Shown here: positions 8,695 through 17,450 of the stretch, in pieces | How positions within the stretch are numbered: position 1 is the stretch's first letter | Layout of the letters: each line of letters opens with the position of its first letter | Origin: Candidatus Methanophagales archaeon | Lineage (GTDB): Archaea > Halobacteriota > Syntropharchaeia > Alkanophagales > Methanospirareceae | Assembly (NCBI GenBank): GCA_024699715.1 | Contig: JANPRD010000002.1 | Location: forward strand, 62,001 to 126,000 | DNA length: 64,000 bases | Direction of reading: 5' to 3' | Notes under the pieces: model-generated | Databases searched by the model: none | Seen by the model: the letters and a program-made list of their open reading frames with translations, nothing else | What the model was told of the DNA's origin: nothing | Translations under genes and position numbers: made by a program

Positions 8695-9418
8695 TCATTG
8701 TATCGTCGCAAAAAGCAAAGAAATGACTGCAATTAGGAATATTGCCTCGTAATTACCGGTTCCTCCGATGCTTATGAATGGGCAGCCTTTCTCACGAGGG
8801 AAATAAGCGGATGCAATCAGAAGGGCGGTCGCAATACCAAGCACCGCAGGAACAAAGATTAAGCCTGCGACATCGGTATAAGAAGCGTCTGAAGGAGCAA
8901 GGAGCAGAGCGAGCGGGATTGCGAAAACGCCAACCTCTCTCGGAAGCACAACACCTACGCCCTCCCTTATCTCCGCTACTGAGTATGCTAAAATTGTCAT
9001 TAAGAGGTAAGAAAGAACGATTTCAAAAATGAAATTCAGCGACAGCATCCAGATTGCGAATGCGACAGGAATAATGAAGCCTCCTATGTTCAGCGTCACT
9101 TTCGTGTCGTATGTTCTTGCTGCTGTCGCTGTTTCGTTTCTATGCCCAATACCCCACGCAATCCTTTCTAACTTGCGAAGCTCCACTCAAATCCTCAAGA
9201 GGCACTTTGTAAATATCTGAAAGCAGTTTTGCCTCCCCTTCGCTGAAGTTCCTCCTTCTCGTCTTCATGCTGAAGACAGGCACTTCAAGCACACTGCACA
9301 AAAACATCGCAAGCACAACGGCAAAAAATAGCATTTGATGCGTTGCTCTGAAAAAGCAAAGAATGAGCAGAAGGCTCTCAAGTATGAATTCCCTCTTGTC
9401 CCGCCTCCAAATTCGCAT
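8695..9418 (-). CDS. DUF1614-like membrane protein, split by a frameshift
   Basis: Two overlapping minus-strand frames look like one protein. The upstream frame (9418 to 9140) encodes one hydrophobic segment and an LEVPVFSMKTRRRN stretch. The downstream frame (GTG 9186 to 8695) carries VTLNIGGFIIPVAFAIWML and several more membrane segments, ending with ISIGGTGNYEAIFL. The NIGGxxIP motif and overall layout recall DUF1614, a membrane family of unknown function usually about 220-280 aa, close to the summed length. The frames overlap by 47 nt and a +1 shift would join them. Two separate overlapping genes is the alternative. Confidence 0.55.
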
Positions 9419-9448
9419 GTTTCCTTTTTGAAGTCATGCGAAGAAAAA

Positions 9449-9919
9449 TTATTTCCTCAACACAATTATGTCTGGTCGTGGCGGTGCATTTGAGCCTGCA
9501 AACTCCTCCTTGCATATTTCGCAAAGTTCCCTGACGGTGAGAGCGACGACCTCTTCCGAACCGGGGAGCTTCCTTGCGTAAATGAAATCAGGGCGAATGC
9601 CCAAAGACTCGCCAACTGAAGCGAGCAACTTGCCCAAATCCTCCTTCAGCACTTCTACTTCCTCCGCTTGAATCCCTCTCGTGTCCGTTTGGAAGCCAGC
9701 ACAGCCGCAGACCATCCCAAACACCTTCGCCTCAAGCACAATACCCTTAACGCCAAAATTCAGCAACGCCTCCTCTACTCGCCTACCTCCCTCTCTGATG
9801 CCTTCTTGAAATGCTCTCAACGCCTCTCGCCTACTCTTTCGTTTCCTCTCTGCCTTCCCTTTTTTCTCTCCCCTCTCCTTGCCCTTTACTCTGCTCCTCC
9901 CCTCTTCCCTCTCTCTCAC
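9449..9919 (-). CDS. Hypothetical protein with Lys/Arg/Glu-rich N-terminus
   Basis: 156 aa, family not recognised. The first 35 residues are highly charged low-complexity sequence. The body has an alpha/beta look with FGVKGIVLEAKVFGMVCGCAGF, a CxC near the middle, then LCEICKEEF and a terminal PRPDIIVLRK. The true start may be internal. It lies between the U32-family gene and the DUF1614-like gene on the same strand. The four Cys could bind a metal; no function can be assigned. Confidence 0.55.
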   Translation of the reverse strand: MREREEGRSRVKGKERGEKKGKAERKRKSRREALRAFQEGIREGGRRVEEALLNFGVKGIVLEAKVFGMVCGCAGFQTDTRGIQAEEVEVLKEDLGKLLASVGESLGIRPDFIYARKLPGSEEVVALTVRELCEICKEEFAGSNAPPRPDIIVLRK

Positions 9920-9981
9920 TCATTTCCTCGCTTCCTCTTTCCTTTTCTCCCACTTTATCCCACTTTTTCAGACCTTTTACC

Positions 9982-11037
9982 TCAATATTTGCGAATTATG
10001 ATGTTTTCAGCGATTTTATTGCAGTAACCGCATTCATCACATATCTTTTTGCAGCGCTTCCACTGCTCTATGCATCCTTCAAGTTTCTCATTTTCAATAT
10101 GAAAAACATAGCGAAGCATCTGCGGACAGTCTAAAATGTCAAGAAGGTTGCCCTTGAATGAGCGTTTTGCGTATGCACGCATGCATTTCAAAATCCAAGC
10201 GACTGTTTTTGTCCTTCCCGAGAGTTTGAATTCGTGAATGCCTATCTCCTCGTAATGTCTGATGTCTTCGGGGCGAATCCACGCAGATTTGATGAGTTGC
10301 GAAGGGTCTCGCAGCCTGAAAGAGATGCATTTGTCGAAGTAGAAGTCAAGAGCGATGGGCGTCCCTTTTGGCTTGTTCAGACTGCTGAAGTGCGACGCAA
10401 CATTGTAGTGAGCATACCTGAATGGACATTTGAAAAGGCATGCCTCGTTCACAATCACTCGCACCTTGCAGTCAACAGCTTCAACAATCCCCCGCAGTAA
10501 ATCAAAATTCTTGTTAATATTCGTGTCAGCGGTGATGACATCAGCGCCAAGTTCTTCGTAGAATTTTGCACGATGCGGTGAATCAACATAAGCGAGGCAA
10601 CTCACCACCACTTCCATCGGAAAATCCCGCAGTAATTCCACTAAATAAGGCTCTGCAACCGTGACAGCATCCACACCGGCGTCGTTAAGCTGTTTGAAAT
10701 ACCACTCAAACATCTTGAAGCCCTCGTGAGTGAGATGATTTCCGCTGAGGCATGTGGAGTTCATCACGATGTTCATTTTCAAGCCATGCTCGTGAGCGAA
10801 TTCCGTCTGCTCCTTTATTTCTGAGATGAGAGGAGCGTGGAAGACGCCACGACCACTGCCCATGATGTCAGGTGAGCCGCCCATGAACACTTCTTTCACT
10901 TCGCTTAACCCCTCTGACTCTTTCACGGCGACAATCTCCTTCAACGCCTCAAAATGTCCCGGATGCGGAATGCTCAACCTCATCTCTCTTGCATCCATTC
11001 CATTCGCATATAAAATGCACACATATTTGCCGTTCAT
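9982..11037 (-). CDS. U32 peptidase-family protein
   Basis: 351 aa. The U32 signature is near residue 210: VNEACLFKCPFRYAHYNVASH. An Fe-S type Cys set follows (DKCISF, then a C-terminal CKKICDECGYC). The N-terminal half is TIM-barrel-like (GGSPD, VMNSTCLSGNH, GVDAVTVAEPYLVELL). Characterised relatives act in prephenate-derived tRNA/rRNA hydroxylation (TrhP, RlhA) or ubiquinone hydroxylation (UbiU/V) rather than proteolysis. The substrate here is unknown. It is divergent from hsp20. Confidence 0.82.
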   Translation of the reverse strand: MNGKYVCILYANGMDAREMRLSIPHPGHFEALKEIVAVKESEGLSEVKEVFMGGSPDIMGSGRGVFHAPLISEIKEQTEFAHEHGLKMNIVMNSTCLSGNHLTHEGFKMFEWYFKQLNDAGVDAVTVAEPYLVELLRDFPMEVVVSCLAYVDSPHRAKFYEELGADVITADTNINKNFDLLRGIVEAVDCKVRVIVNEACLFKCPFRYAHYNVASHFSSLNKPKGTPIALDFYFDKCISFRLRDPSQLIKSAWIRPEDIRHYEEIGIHEFKLSGRTKTVAWILKCMRAYAKRSFKGNLLDILDCPQMLRYVFHIENEKLEGCIEQWKRCKKICDECGYCNKIAENIIIRKY

Positions 11038-11104
11038 TTGCCGTTCTCACAATGCCAAGCCCATTTCTTTTTCTGCATGCGTTCTGAGTTTCGCTGACCG
11101 CAAG

Positions 11105-11113
11105 TTTTAAATG
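11105..11113 (+). promoter_or_regulatory. TATA-like element before hsp20
   Basis: TTTTAAATG about 23-31 nt upstream of the hsp20 start codon, at the distance expected for an archaeal TATA box serving a short leader. Confidence 0.4.
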
Positions 11114-11135
11114 AAGCAGGGAGAAAGCGGGAAAC

Positions 11136-11780
11136 ATGGTGGAGAGAAGGAGGAGACCGTCGATTTTTGATTTGATAGAGCAGTATATGGAGCGGATGTT
11201 TGAGGAGATGCGGCGCTTTCCATTTTTTGAGGAGGAGCGGAGAAGGAGAGAGCGGATGGAGAGAGACATAGAAGAGTTCTTCAGGGACCCTTTTGAGGAG
11301 ATGCTTGAGTGGCTTGAGCGGGAGGCTCCGGAGGAATTCAAGGAATTCGTGAAAGAGATTGAGACACCAGAAGGAAAAGTGCGCAGGATAGGACCATTCG
11401 TTTATGGTTTCGTGCTGCGTAAGGAGCCTGGTAAGGAGCCAGAAATCACAGAGTTCGGGAACATTCGCCCTTCAATGCGAAGATTTGAGCCGATGCCTCG
11501 TGGAGAGCGGGAGCCTTTGGTGGATGTGATTGAGCAGAAAGACGCTTACGAGGTAGTTGCTGAGCTACCAGGTGTGGAGAAGGAGGACATTAAACTCAAT
11601 GCCACTGAAGATTCGCTTGAGATAAGGGCGGAAAACGACAGAAAATACTACAAAGAGGTGAAGTTTGACGAGCCAGTAATCCCTGAAAGTGCGAAAGCAT
11701 CCTACAAAAATGGAATTCTGAGCGTTAAAATTAAAAAGAAAGAGGCAGAGAAGGAGAAAAAGAGCATTCCAGTAGAATAA
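11136..11780 (+). CDS. Small heat shock protein Hsp20
   Basis: 214 aa. The C-terminal 95 residues form an alpha-crystallin domain (PLVDVIEQKDAYEVVAELPG, EDIKLNATEDSLEIRAEN, ASYKNGILSVKIKKKE). The N-terminal half is a longer charged helical region (FDLIEQYMERMFEEMRRF) as in some archaeal Hsp20/GvpH-like proteins. It acts as an ATP-independent holdase for unfolding proteins. It is monocistronic, with its own TATA-like element and a T-rich run after the stop. Confidence 0.9.
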   Translation: MVERRRRPSIFDLIEQYMERMFEEMRRFPFFEEERRRRERMERDIEEFFRDPFEEMLEWLEREAPEEFKEFVKEIETPEGKVRRIGPFVYGFVLRKEPGKEPEITEFGNIRPSMRRFEPMPRGEREPLVDVIEQKDAYEVVAELPGVEKEDIKLNATEDSLEIRAENDRKYYKEVKFDEPVIPESAKASYKNGILSVKIKKKEAEKEKKSIPVE

Positions 11781-11830
11781 TTATTTTTCCCTTTTTCCAC
11801 TTTTTTCACTTTTTTCTCCTTTCCTCCTCG
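11781..11830 (+). terminator. T-rich termination tract after hsp20
   Basis: Immediately after the hsp20 stop there are repeated runs of 4-6 T separated by C-rich triplets (TTTTT CCC TTTTT CC ACTTTTTTC). This is typical of archaeal intrinsic termination, which needs T-tracts but no hairpin. Confidence 0.5.
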
Positions 11831-12369
11831 TTCCATTCATTCTCTCTCCTCGCTTCTTCCCGCAACCGCTCTCGGATGAGTAGAGAGAGAAAATCTCTTA
11901 CGGCTCTCACGCACACAAATCTGCGAAATTCCTGTCAATTGCCGGTGCATCATTAGTGCATTCACGCTTCTCCAATCCATTTTCCGCAAGTCTTCCACTG
12001 TCATTTAATCCAATGTTAGAGCGTTGAAAGCTTTGAGAAGTGGAAGTGATTTCAATTATGACATGACTGCCGTCAAATGTGCATGTAATTTGCTCAATTT
12101 ACCCTCAAGTGCATGCAATATTATTAAACCAAAACACTAACCCTGCTCTCACAGAGAGGATGCAGAGAGAAATTGAAAAATCTTTCGCAATGCGAGCGCT
12201 GCGCCTGTGTTCAGAATCTCGGTAAGCAGGGATGCTCTATTCGCATTCTATTTATATATGATTTTCCGAACTAAGTAAAAAGCATGTATTTATATATTTA
12301 ATTTTTGGAAAATAGGAAAATGGATGCGAAGTGCATAAGATATATAAATATGCGGGAAATAAGGAGGTG
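11831..12369. other. Intergenic region between hsp20 and pstS
   Basis: About 540 nt without a convincing gene. The last 120 nt are AT-rich and contain three related TATA-like blocks at 12251-12260, 12287-12300 and 12338-12350. The remainder shows no open frame with family features. It probably holds the phosphate-regulated pst promoter. Confidence 0.5.
12287..12300 (+). promoter_or_regulatory. Probable pst promoter TATA element
   Basis: TATTTATATATTTA lies 70-83 nt before the pstS ATG. Two similar AT blocks flank it at 12251 and 12338. Because pstS has a strong ribosome-binding site (AAGGAGGTG, 12361-12369) a leadered transcript is likely, which favours this middle block over the one at 12338. 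Confidence 0.4.
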
Positions 12370-13378
12370 ATGCGGAAAATGTGTAGAGCGGTGCTTGTGG
12401 CTGCGGTTCTCGTGGCGACGGCGGTCTCAGCGTTTTCCGTGCATGGCGCAGCAGCCCAACTCTCAGGCAAGCTGACCGTCGCAGGCTCTACGACGGTGCT
12501 TCCGATAAATCAGGAGTGCGCTCGCATCCTCATGGAAAGAAATCCAGATTTACGCATTTCTGTCAGTGGCGGAGGCTCCGGTCACGGCATAAAAGCGGTA
12601 GGGGCTGGCGACATAGACATAGGAGCGGCATCAAGAGACATAAAGGAAGAAGAATGGGCGAAATATCCAGATTTGAAGCCTTTTGTGATTGCGAAAGACA
12701 GTGTTGCGATTGTTGTTCATCCCGAAAATCCCGTCAGTGAGCTCACTATGGAGCAAGTAGCAAAGATTTTCGCAGGCGAAATCAATAATTGGAAAGAAGT
12801 TGGCGGTGAAGATGCCGAAATTAGGGTTATCACGAGGGAAGAAGGCTCTGGAACGAGGGAGACTTTTGAGAAGTTCGTCATGCGACCGCTACAGCTGGAG
12901 ATAACTGCGGATGCGAGCGTTAAGCCCTCAAATGGCGAGGTGCGGGCAACCGTCGCAACCGACAAGAACGCAATCGGCTACATTTCCCTCGGATATGTTG
13001 ACGAGAGCGTCAAGGCGTTGAAGATTGACGGCGTTGAGCCTACTGTTGAGAAAGTCCTCTCAGGCGAGTATCCAATCACAAGAAATCTTTATCTTATCAC
13101 GAAAGGCGAGCCTGAACCGCTTGAGAAGGCTTTCATTGACTTCGTTCTCAGCGAAGAAGGTCAGAAAATCGTTGAAGAACTCGGATACATCCCAGTGCAA
13201 ACGCCTGCAACTCCTGCAACGCCTGCAACTTCTGCAACTACCTGCAACGCCTACGACGCCTGCGACGCAAACACCATCGCCTGCTGTGCCGACGCCTCCG
13301 ACGCCTGGATATGAGGCGATTTTCGCTGTTCTCATGCTTGCACTGGCGTCTTTGCTTCTCTTTCTGCGAGGCACCTGA
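12370..13378 (+). CDS. pstS: Phosphate-binding protein PstS with frameshifted C-terminal anchor
   Basis: Periplasmic-type phosphate receptor of the Pst ABC importer. ATG 12370 follows a perfect AAGGAGGTG site. A signal peptide (to about AAA-QLSGK) precedes the mature start GKLTVAGSTTVLP; SGGGSG, REEGSGTR and AIGYISLGYV are phosphate-site motifs. After VEELGYIPVQ the gene enters a Thr/Pro/Ala repeat. Read straight through, the frame ends at 13314 in Cys-rich nonsense. One extra A near 13240 (ACT-A-CCT inside ACTCCTGCAACG repeats) explains this. In the +1 frame the Pro/Thr linker continues into PTPPTPGYEAIFAVLMLALA and a final LLLFLRGT, a PGF-CTERM-like archaeosortase anchor ending at 13378. 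First gene of pstSCAB. Confidence 0.88.
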
Positions 13379-13407
13379 GCGCTGGGCTGGCGTTCTGTGC
13401 GGTTGAA

Positions 13408-14343
13408 ATGCGTGCCAAAAGGAAGGCGGAAGGAGGAGCGGGCGTGTGTTTTGCGAGGTCGTGGAGTATGGAAAGGGTAGTGGAGAGCATTTTGCTCATT
13501 TCCGCCCTCTCTTCCGCCTTAATTGTTTTTTTCATTGTCCTTTTCATGCTAAAAGAGGGATTTCCCGCATTAATGCTCGGAAAAGATTTCTTTTTAGGGA
13601 TGGAGTGGAAACCTTCACATGATAAATTCGGAATTTTGCCGACAGTAATAAGCACATTAATAGTAGGAGTGGGTGCATTAGCGATTTCTGCTGCGATTGG
13701 CGTTCCTGCTGCGATATATCTTGCTGAGTTTTCGCCTCCTTTTCTCAGGAATGTCTTGAAAGCGTGTGTAGAGATGCTTGTTGGCGTTCCTTCGGTTGTG
13801 CTTGGCTTCTTCGGTTTGATGGTAGTTGTCGTTTTCATTCGTGATTTCTTCGGAGGAGGAGGCGGAGGAGGCGGTGGCGGTGAGTGCATACTTGCAGCGT
13901 GGTTCATACTCGCAATAATGACGCTACCGCATGTCGTCAGCATCTCAGAGGATGCGATTCAAGCAGTGCCTCGTTCTCTCAGGGAAGCATCTCTTGCTTT
14001 AGGTGCGACGCACTGGCAGACCGTTCGTGAGGTTGTGCTGCCTAATGCTCGCTCTGGCATCCTCGCTTCTCTCATATTGGGCATGGGAAATGCAATCGGT
14101 GAGACGATGGCTGTCTTAATGGTCGTCGGAAATCCAAATATTCCTTCGGTTCCGACATCTGTTTTTGACGCTGCGAGGGTTCTCACATCCACAATCGTCC
14201 TTGAAATACCGTATGCGATGTGGGGTTCAACGCACCAGCATGCTCTCTTCGCTCTCGGCATCGTCTTGTTTGCGATTGTTGCTTTCCTTAACATAATCAC
14301 AACCGCAATAGTGAGGAGGGAGGTGCGGAAGAAGAGCGTATGA
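13408..14343 (+). CDS. pstC: Phosphate ABC transporter permease PstC
   Basis: 311 aa from the longest start; ATG 13468 (MERVVESI) is a likely alternative giving 291 aa. About six membrane segments. The permease coupling loop is EASLALGATHWQTVREVVLPNA, followed by GIxxSLILGMGNAIGETMAV. A run of ten Gly at about residue 153 (13851-13883) sits in a loop between helices and looks like a simple-repeat expansion. The gene overlaps pstA by 4 nt (ATGA). Confidence 0.92.
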   Translation: MRAKRKAEGGAGVCFARSWSMERVVESILLISALSSALIVFFIVLFMLKEGFPALMLGKDFFLGMEWKPSHDKFGILPTVISTLIVGVGALAISAAIGVPAAIYLAEFSPPFLRNVLKACVEMLVGVPSVVLGFFGLMVVVVFIRDFFGGGGGGGGGGECILAAWFILAIMTLPHVVSISEDAIQAVPRSLREASLALGATHWQTVREVVLPNARSGILASLILGMGNAIGETMAVLMVVGNPNIPSVPTSVFDAARVLTSTIVLEIPYAMWGSTHQHALFALGIVLFAIVAFLNIITTAIVRREVRKKSV

Positions 14344-15227
14344 CATTCCTGTTTAGCGGCAGAAAAGAGTGGAATGAGAAGAAAAAAGAGGTTATTTTGA
14401 GGGGAATCTTGTGTGTATTCGCATTAATACCTGCAATAATCCTCATAATCCTCTTTTCCTACATATTTTCAAACGGCATAAGTGCGATAAATATTGATTT
14501 CTTGCTGAATTCGCCATATATGTTGGAGCGAGGCGGAATATTCCCACAAATAATAGGCTCTTTATGCTTGGTTAGCGTTTGTTTGCTCTTCGCAGTCCCT
14601 TTGGGCGTGCTTTCTGCGATATATCTTGCGGAATATGCGCCTGATAATGCGTTAACTGGTATAATAAGGTTCTTTGTTGAGTGTTTGGCGGGCATTCCCT
14701 CAATCGTAATAGGGCTTTTTGGCTTAATCCTGCTCGTTCATTACTTGAACTTCGGCATATCTCTCCTCTCAGGCGGTCTCTCTCTCGGCTTCATGATTTT
14801 ACCGTGGACGATTCGTGCATCTGAAGAGGCTATTCGTGCGGTGCCACGCTCTTTCAGGGAGGCTTCACTCGCCTTAGGAGCGACGAAACTGCAAACAATT
14901 CGTTGTGTTGTGCTGAGGAATGCGTTTCCGGGCATCATCACAGGCGTCCTGCTCGGCTTAGGGAAGGCGCTCGGTGAGACTGCGGTTGTGCTTCTCACGG
15001 CGGGTTCAGGTCTTGAATCTTTCATTCCGAGGTCGCTTTTTGACCCCGTCGGCTCTTTGCCCGTGTATATTTACATGTTGGCAACGCAAGGACGACACTC
15101 ATCCACCGCATTTTCAAAGGCTTCAGGCGCTTCTCTCGTCCTTTTAACGATATTTTTTGCGATTAATGTCTCTGCTTTGCTCTTACGCAACAGATACATC
15201 AGACGAATGAGGGGTGAGATTGCATGA
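14340..15227 (+). CDS. pstA: Phosphate ABC transporter permease PstA
   Basis: 295 aa with six predicted membrane helices. It has the coupling-loop motif FREASLALGATKLQTIRCVVL and GIITGVLLGLGKALGETAVV. It pairs with PstC to form the channel. The start overlaps the pstC stop (ATGA), so translation is coupled. Confidence 0.93.
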   Translation: MTFLFSGRKEWNEKKKEVILRGILCVFALIPAIILIILFSYIFSNGISAINIDFLLNSPYMLERGGIFPQIIGSLCLVSVCLLFAVPLGVLSAIYLAEYAPDNALTGIIRFFVECLAGIPSIVIGLFGLILLVHYLNFGISLLSGGLSLGFMILPWTIRASEEAIRAVPRSFREASLALGATKLQTIRCVVLRNAFPGIITGVLLGLGKALGETAVVLLTAGSGLESFIPRSLFDPVGSLPVYIYMLATQGRHSSTAFSKASGASLVLLTIFFAINVSALLLRNRYIRRMRGEIA

Positions 15228-15260
15228 TGCATGATGTAATGACAGAAGGAGGAGGTGAAA

Positions 15261-16010
15261 ATGAGAGTAAAGGTGCAGACTCGTGATTTGAATGTGCATT
15301 ACGGGAGAGTGCATGCGTTGAAGGATGTGAGTATTGATATTGAGGCGAACAGCGTGACTGCGGTCATAGGTCCTTCAGGATGCGGGAAGACGACATTCCT
15401 GCGTGTGCTGAATCGTTTAGTTGACCTTGACGGTGCGAGAGTTACAGGCAAGGTCTTCCTCGACGGCGAAGACATTTTCAACGGTGTTGATGTCACGAGT
15501 CTGCGTCGTAGAGTGGGCATGGTCTTTCAGCAGCCGAACCCGTTCCCGATGAGCATTTACGACAATGTCGCATTCGGTCCGAGAATTCACGGCATCAGAG
15601 ACAAGAAACGCCTTGACAGGATTGTAGAGGCGAGTTTGAGGAAGGCTGCACTCTGGTCCGAAGTCAAGGACAGGCTTCAAGAGAGTGCATTGCGGCTTTC
15701 AGGCGGTCAGCAACAGCGTCTGTGCATCGCAAGAGCGCTTGCAGTTCAGCCCGAAGTCATTCTCATGGACGAGCCTTGCTCCGCTCTCGACCCTGTTTCA
15801 ACAGCGAGAATAGAGGCTCTCATTAAAGAATTGAAGCGTGAATACACGCTTGTTGTGGTCACGCACAATATGCACCAAGCCGCCCGCATCTCCGACCACA
15901 CCGCTTTCTTCCTGAACGGCGAACTCGTTGAATTCGGTAAAACCTCTCAAATATTCACGAACCCCGCTGAAAAACGCACAGAAGACTACATCTCCGGAAG
16001 GTTCGGCTGA
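15261..16010 (+). CDS. pstB: Phosphate ABC transporter ATPase PstB
   Basis: 249 aa from ATG 15261 with a GGAGGTG site just upstream; an in-frame GTG lies inside that site and is unlikely. Walker [11 protein letters not shown]-loop [17 protein letters not shown], signature [15 protein letters not shown], Walker B VILMDEP and the H-loop VVTHN are complete. The length is normal for PstB. No phoU follows in this window, unusual for a pst operon; the next gene is convergent trm1, 3 nt away. Confidence 0.95.
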   Translation: MRVKVQTRDLNVHYGRVHALKDVSIDIEANSVTAVIGPSGCGKTTFLRVLNRLVDLDGARVTGKVFLDGEDIFNGVDVTSLRRRVGMVFQQPNPFPMSIYDNVAFGPRIHGIRDKKRLDRIVEASLRKAALWSEVKDRLQESALRLSGGQQQRLCIARALAVQPEVILMDEPCSALDPVSTARIEALIKELKREYTLVVVTHNMHQAARISDHTAFFLNGELVEFGKTSQIFTNPAEKRTEDYISGRFG

Positions 16011-16013
16011 CGC

Positions 16014-17268
16014 TCAACCGCAGCGGTGGGAGACTTCCTTAACACTCTCCTTAATTTCGGAGATGCTCGCATCTGTCTTGAATGCGGTGTTTGAGAAGTG
16101 CGTCCTGCTCGCTTTGAATCCTCGCTCTCTCAGGCTCTCAAGAACCGCATTCAGAGGCGGAGGCGTCACCTTTAACGACTTACAAACCGCATGCAACTCA
16201 TAGTAGAATGGAATTTCAAGCTCCTCTTTGCATCGCTCAACGATTTTTAAAGCTGTTTTACGCTCATTAAGCTCATTTCTTGCGTTCAACTCGCTCAAAA
16301 CCGCCTCGCAGAATGCCTTTTTGTGCAACGCACCGACGAAAAGCGGACCCGCAAAACGCAGTGGAGAGCCGCAAACATCGCACTGCGAGAAGCCACGCTC
16401 AAAAAATTCTGAAATGGAGAGAGAGAAGCGGTTTCCGCAAGAGAAGCAGTGTGCCAGAAAACCGAGGTTACGAAGCGTTTCCGCCTCTGCCCGCCTCGCT
16501 CCGCAACGCTCAACGCCGACGACGATGCGAACGAAATGCCTCTTCGCATAGCAGAGCAGGGGCATCGCAAGCTTCTCATGCTTTAGCAACTCTCTTGCAA
16601 CTTTGCCGAGCAGGATGCGGGTTGCGAGCTCGCTGTGGTATTCTGTGCGTAGCGGAAAAGCGTCATACTTACGAAATCCGCCTGAGTGTGCGCCGCAGAG
16701 CGGTGCGGTGTCCGTGGCAGTGACCAAAAGCAAACGCCGAACGGACTTGCAGGCAGCATCCAAGAATGGTGCAGGAGAGCCGAAGGGGTCCAAATCCACT
16801 AAATCGAACCTGAAGCGGTGAAGTAGCACATTCGCATCCTCGTTGCTTGCTCTCGCAACGCCATCAACGCCGTTCAAGCGAATATTCCGCTGAATCACCT
16901 CGTAAGCAGGCTTGCTCCTGTCGTTCAAGACAACAGAGCATTCCTCCGCTGCAACTACTGCCTGTTGCACTGCGCTTTCTCCCCTCTCTTCAGAAGAGGC
17001 AGAAGGCGGAAGAAGCAGAAGAAGCGGAAGAAGCGGAAGAGGCGGAGAAAACTTCACAAGCGAGGCGAAGCCCACGAATGCCCGTTCCTGCGAGTGCGTC
17101 AGCGGCGAAACGCAAAGGCTTACGATTGAGAGCGAGGAATGCAGCGACACTCGCAACATCCAAATCCCTGCTCAATTCCATTTTCGGATTGTAGAAGATT
17201 GATTTTGTGGGCTTCTTCGGCACTAAAACCCTCGTTCTACCCTCTCTGACTTCCGAGAACATAGGCAA
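16014..17268 (-). CDS. trm1: tRNA (guanine26-N2)-dimethyltransferase Trm1, frameshifted in a Ser/Ala repeat
   Basis: Trm1 dimethylates G26 in tRNA. The N-terminal part is in one frame (17268 to about 17005): EVREGRTRVLVP, SIFYNPKMELSRDLDVA and DALAGTGIRGLRLACEV. The rest is in another (to 16014): NDRSKPAYEVIQRNIRLN, DLVDLDPFGSPAPFLDAA, VTATDTAPLCG and a late CFSCGNRF/CDVCGSPL zinc site. The junction lies in a (TCCGCTTCT)n Ser-Ala repeat. Removing one base near 17004 (GCC-T-TCTGCC on the coding strand) restores SASSEERGE and a continuous protein. An error or slippage in the repeat is likely. Length after correction is close to normal. Confidence 0.85.
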
Positions 17269-17294
17269 AAGCAGAAGCAGAAGGAAGAAGGGGA

Positions 17295-17417
17295 ATGCGC
17301 CGGCCGGGACTTGAACCCGGGTTAGAGGCTTTTCGCCCTCCCACTCTCACGCATCACGCCCTCACGCTCAAGGAGGAGGATGGCAAGCCTCTGTGATAAC
17401 CACTACACTACCGGCGC
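17295..17417 (-). tRNA. tRNA-Gly (GCC) with intron
   Basis: Acceptor stem GCGCCGG pairs with CCGGCGC; the T arm is CCGGG-TTCAAGT-CCCGG; the D arm contains AGTGGTTA. The anticodon stem is GAGGC/GCCTC with loop TTGCCA and anticodon GCC at 17382-17384. About 51 nt (roughly 17330-17380) interrupt the loop just 3' of position 37, the standard archaeal intron site. Mature length is about 72 nt with A as discriminator base; CCA is not encoded. The bulge-helix-bulge was not folded. Confidence 0.88.
17330..17380 (-). other. tRNA-Gly intron
   Basis: About 51 nt between anticodon position 37 and the 3' half of the anticodon stem. It must be removed by the tRNA splicing endonuclease. Exact ends could shift by 1-3 nt because of T/A runs at the borders. 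Confidence 0.7.
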
Positions 17418-17450
17418 CCCTTCCACAGCCTCATTTTCTTTTTTGTTTGC

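Noticed and set aside
11831-12369. Small RNA or riboswitch upstream of pstS
   Set aside because: No recognisable conserved structure; only AT-rich promoter-like blocks.
13025-13378. Independent gene encoding the Thr/Pro-helix protein
   Set aside because: The upstream part of that frame is a shadow of pstS; only the tail is real and belongs to PstS after a one-base shift.
16280-16723. Arg-rich plus-strand ORFs opposite trm1
   Set aside because: Antisense shadows of a clearly conserved gene.
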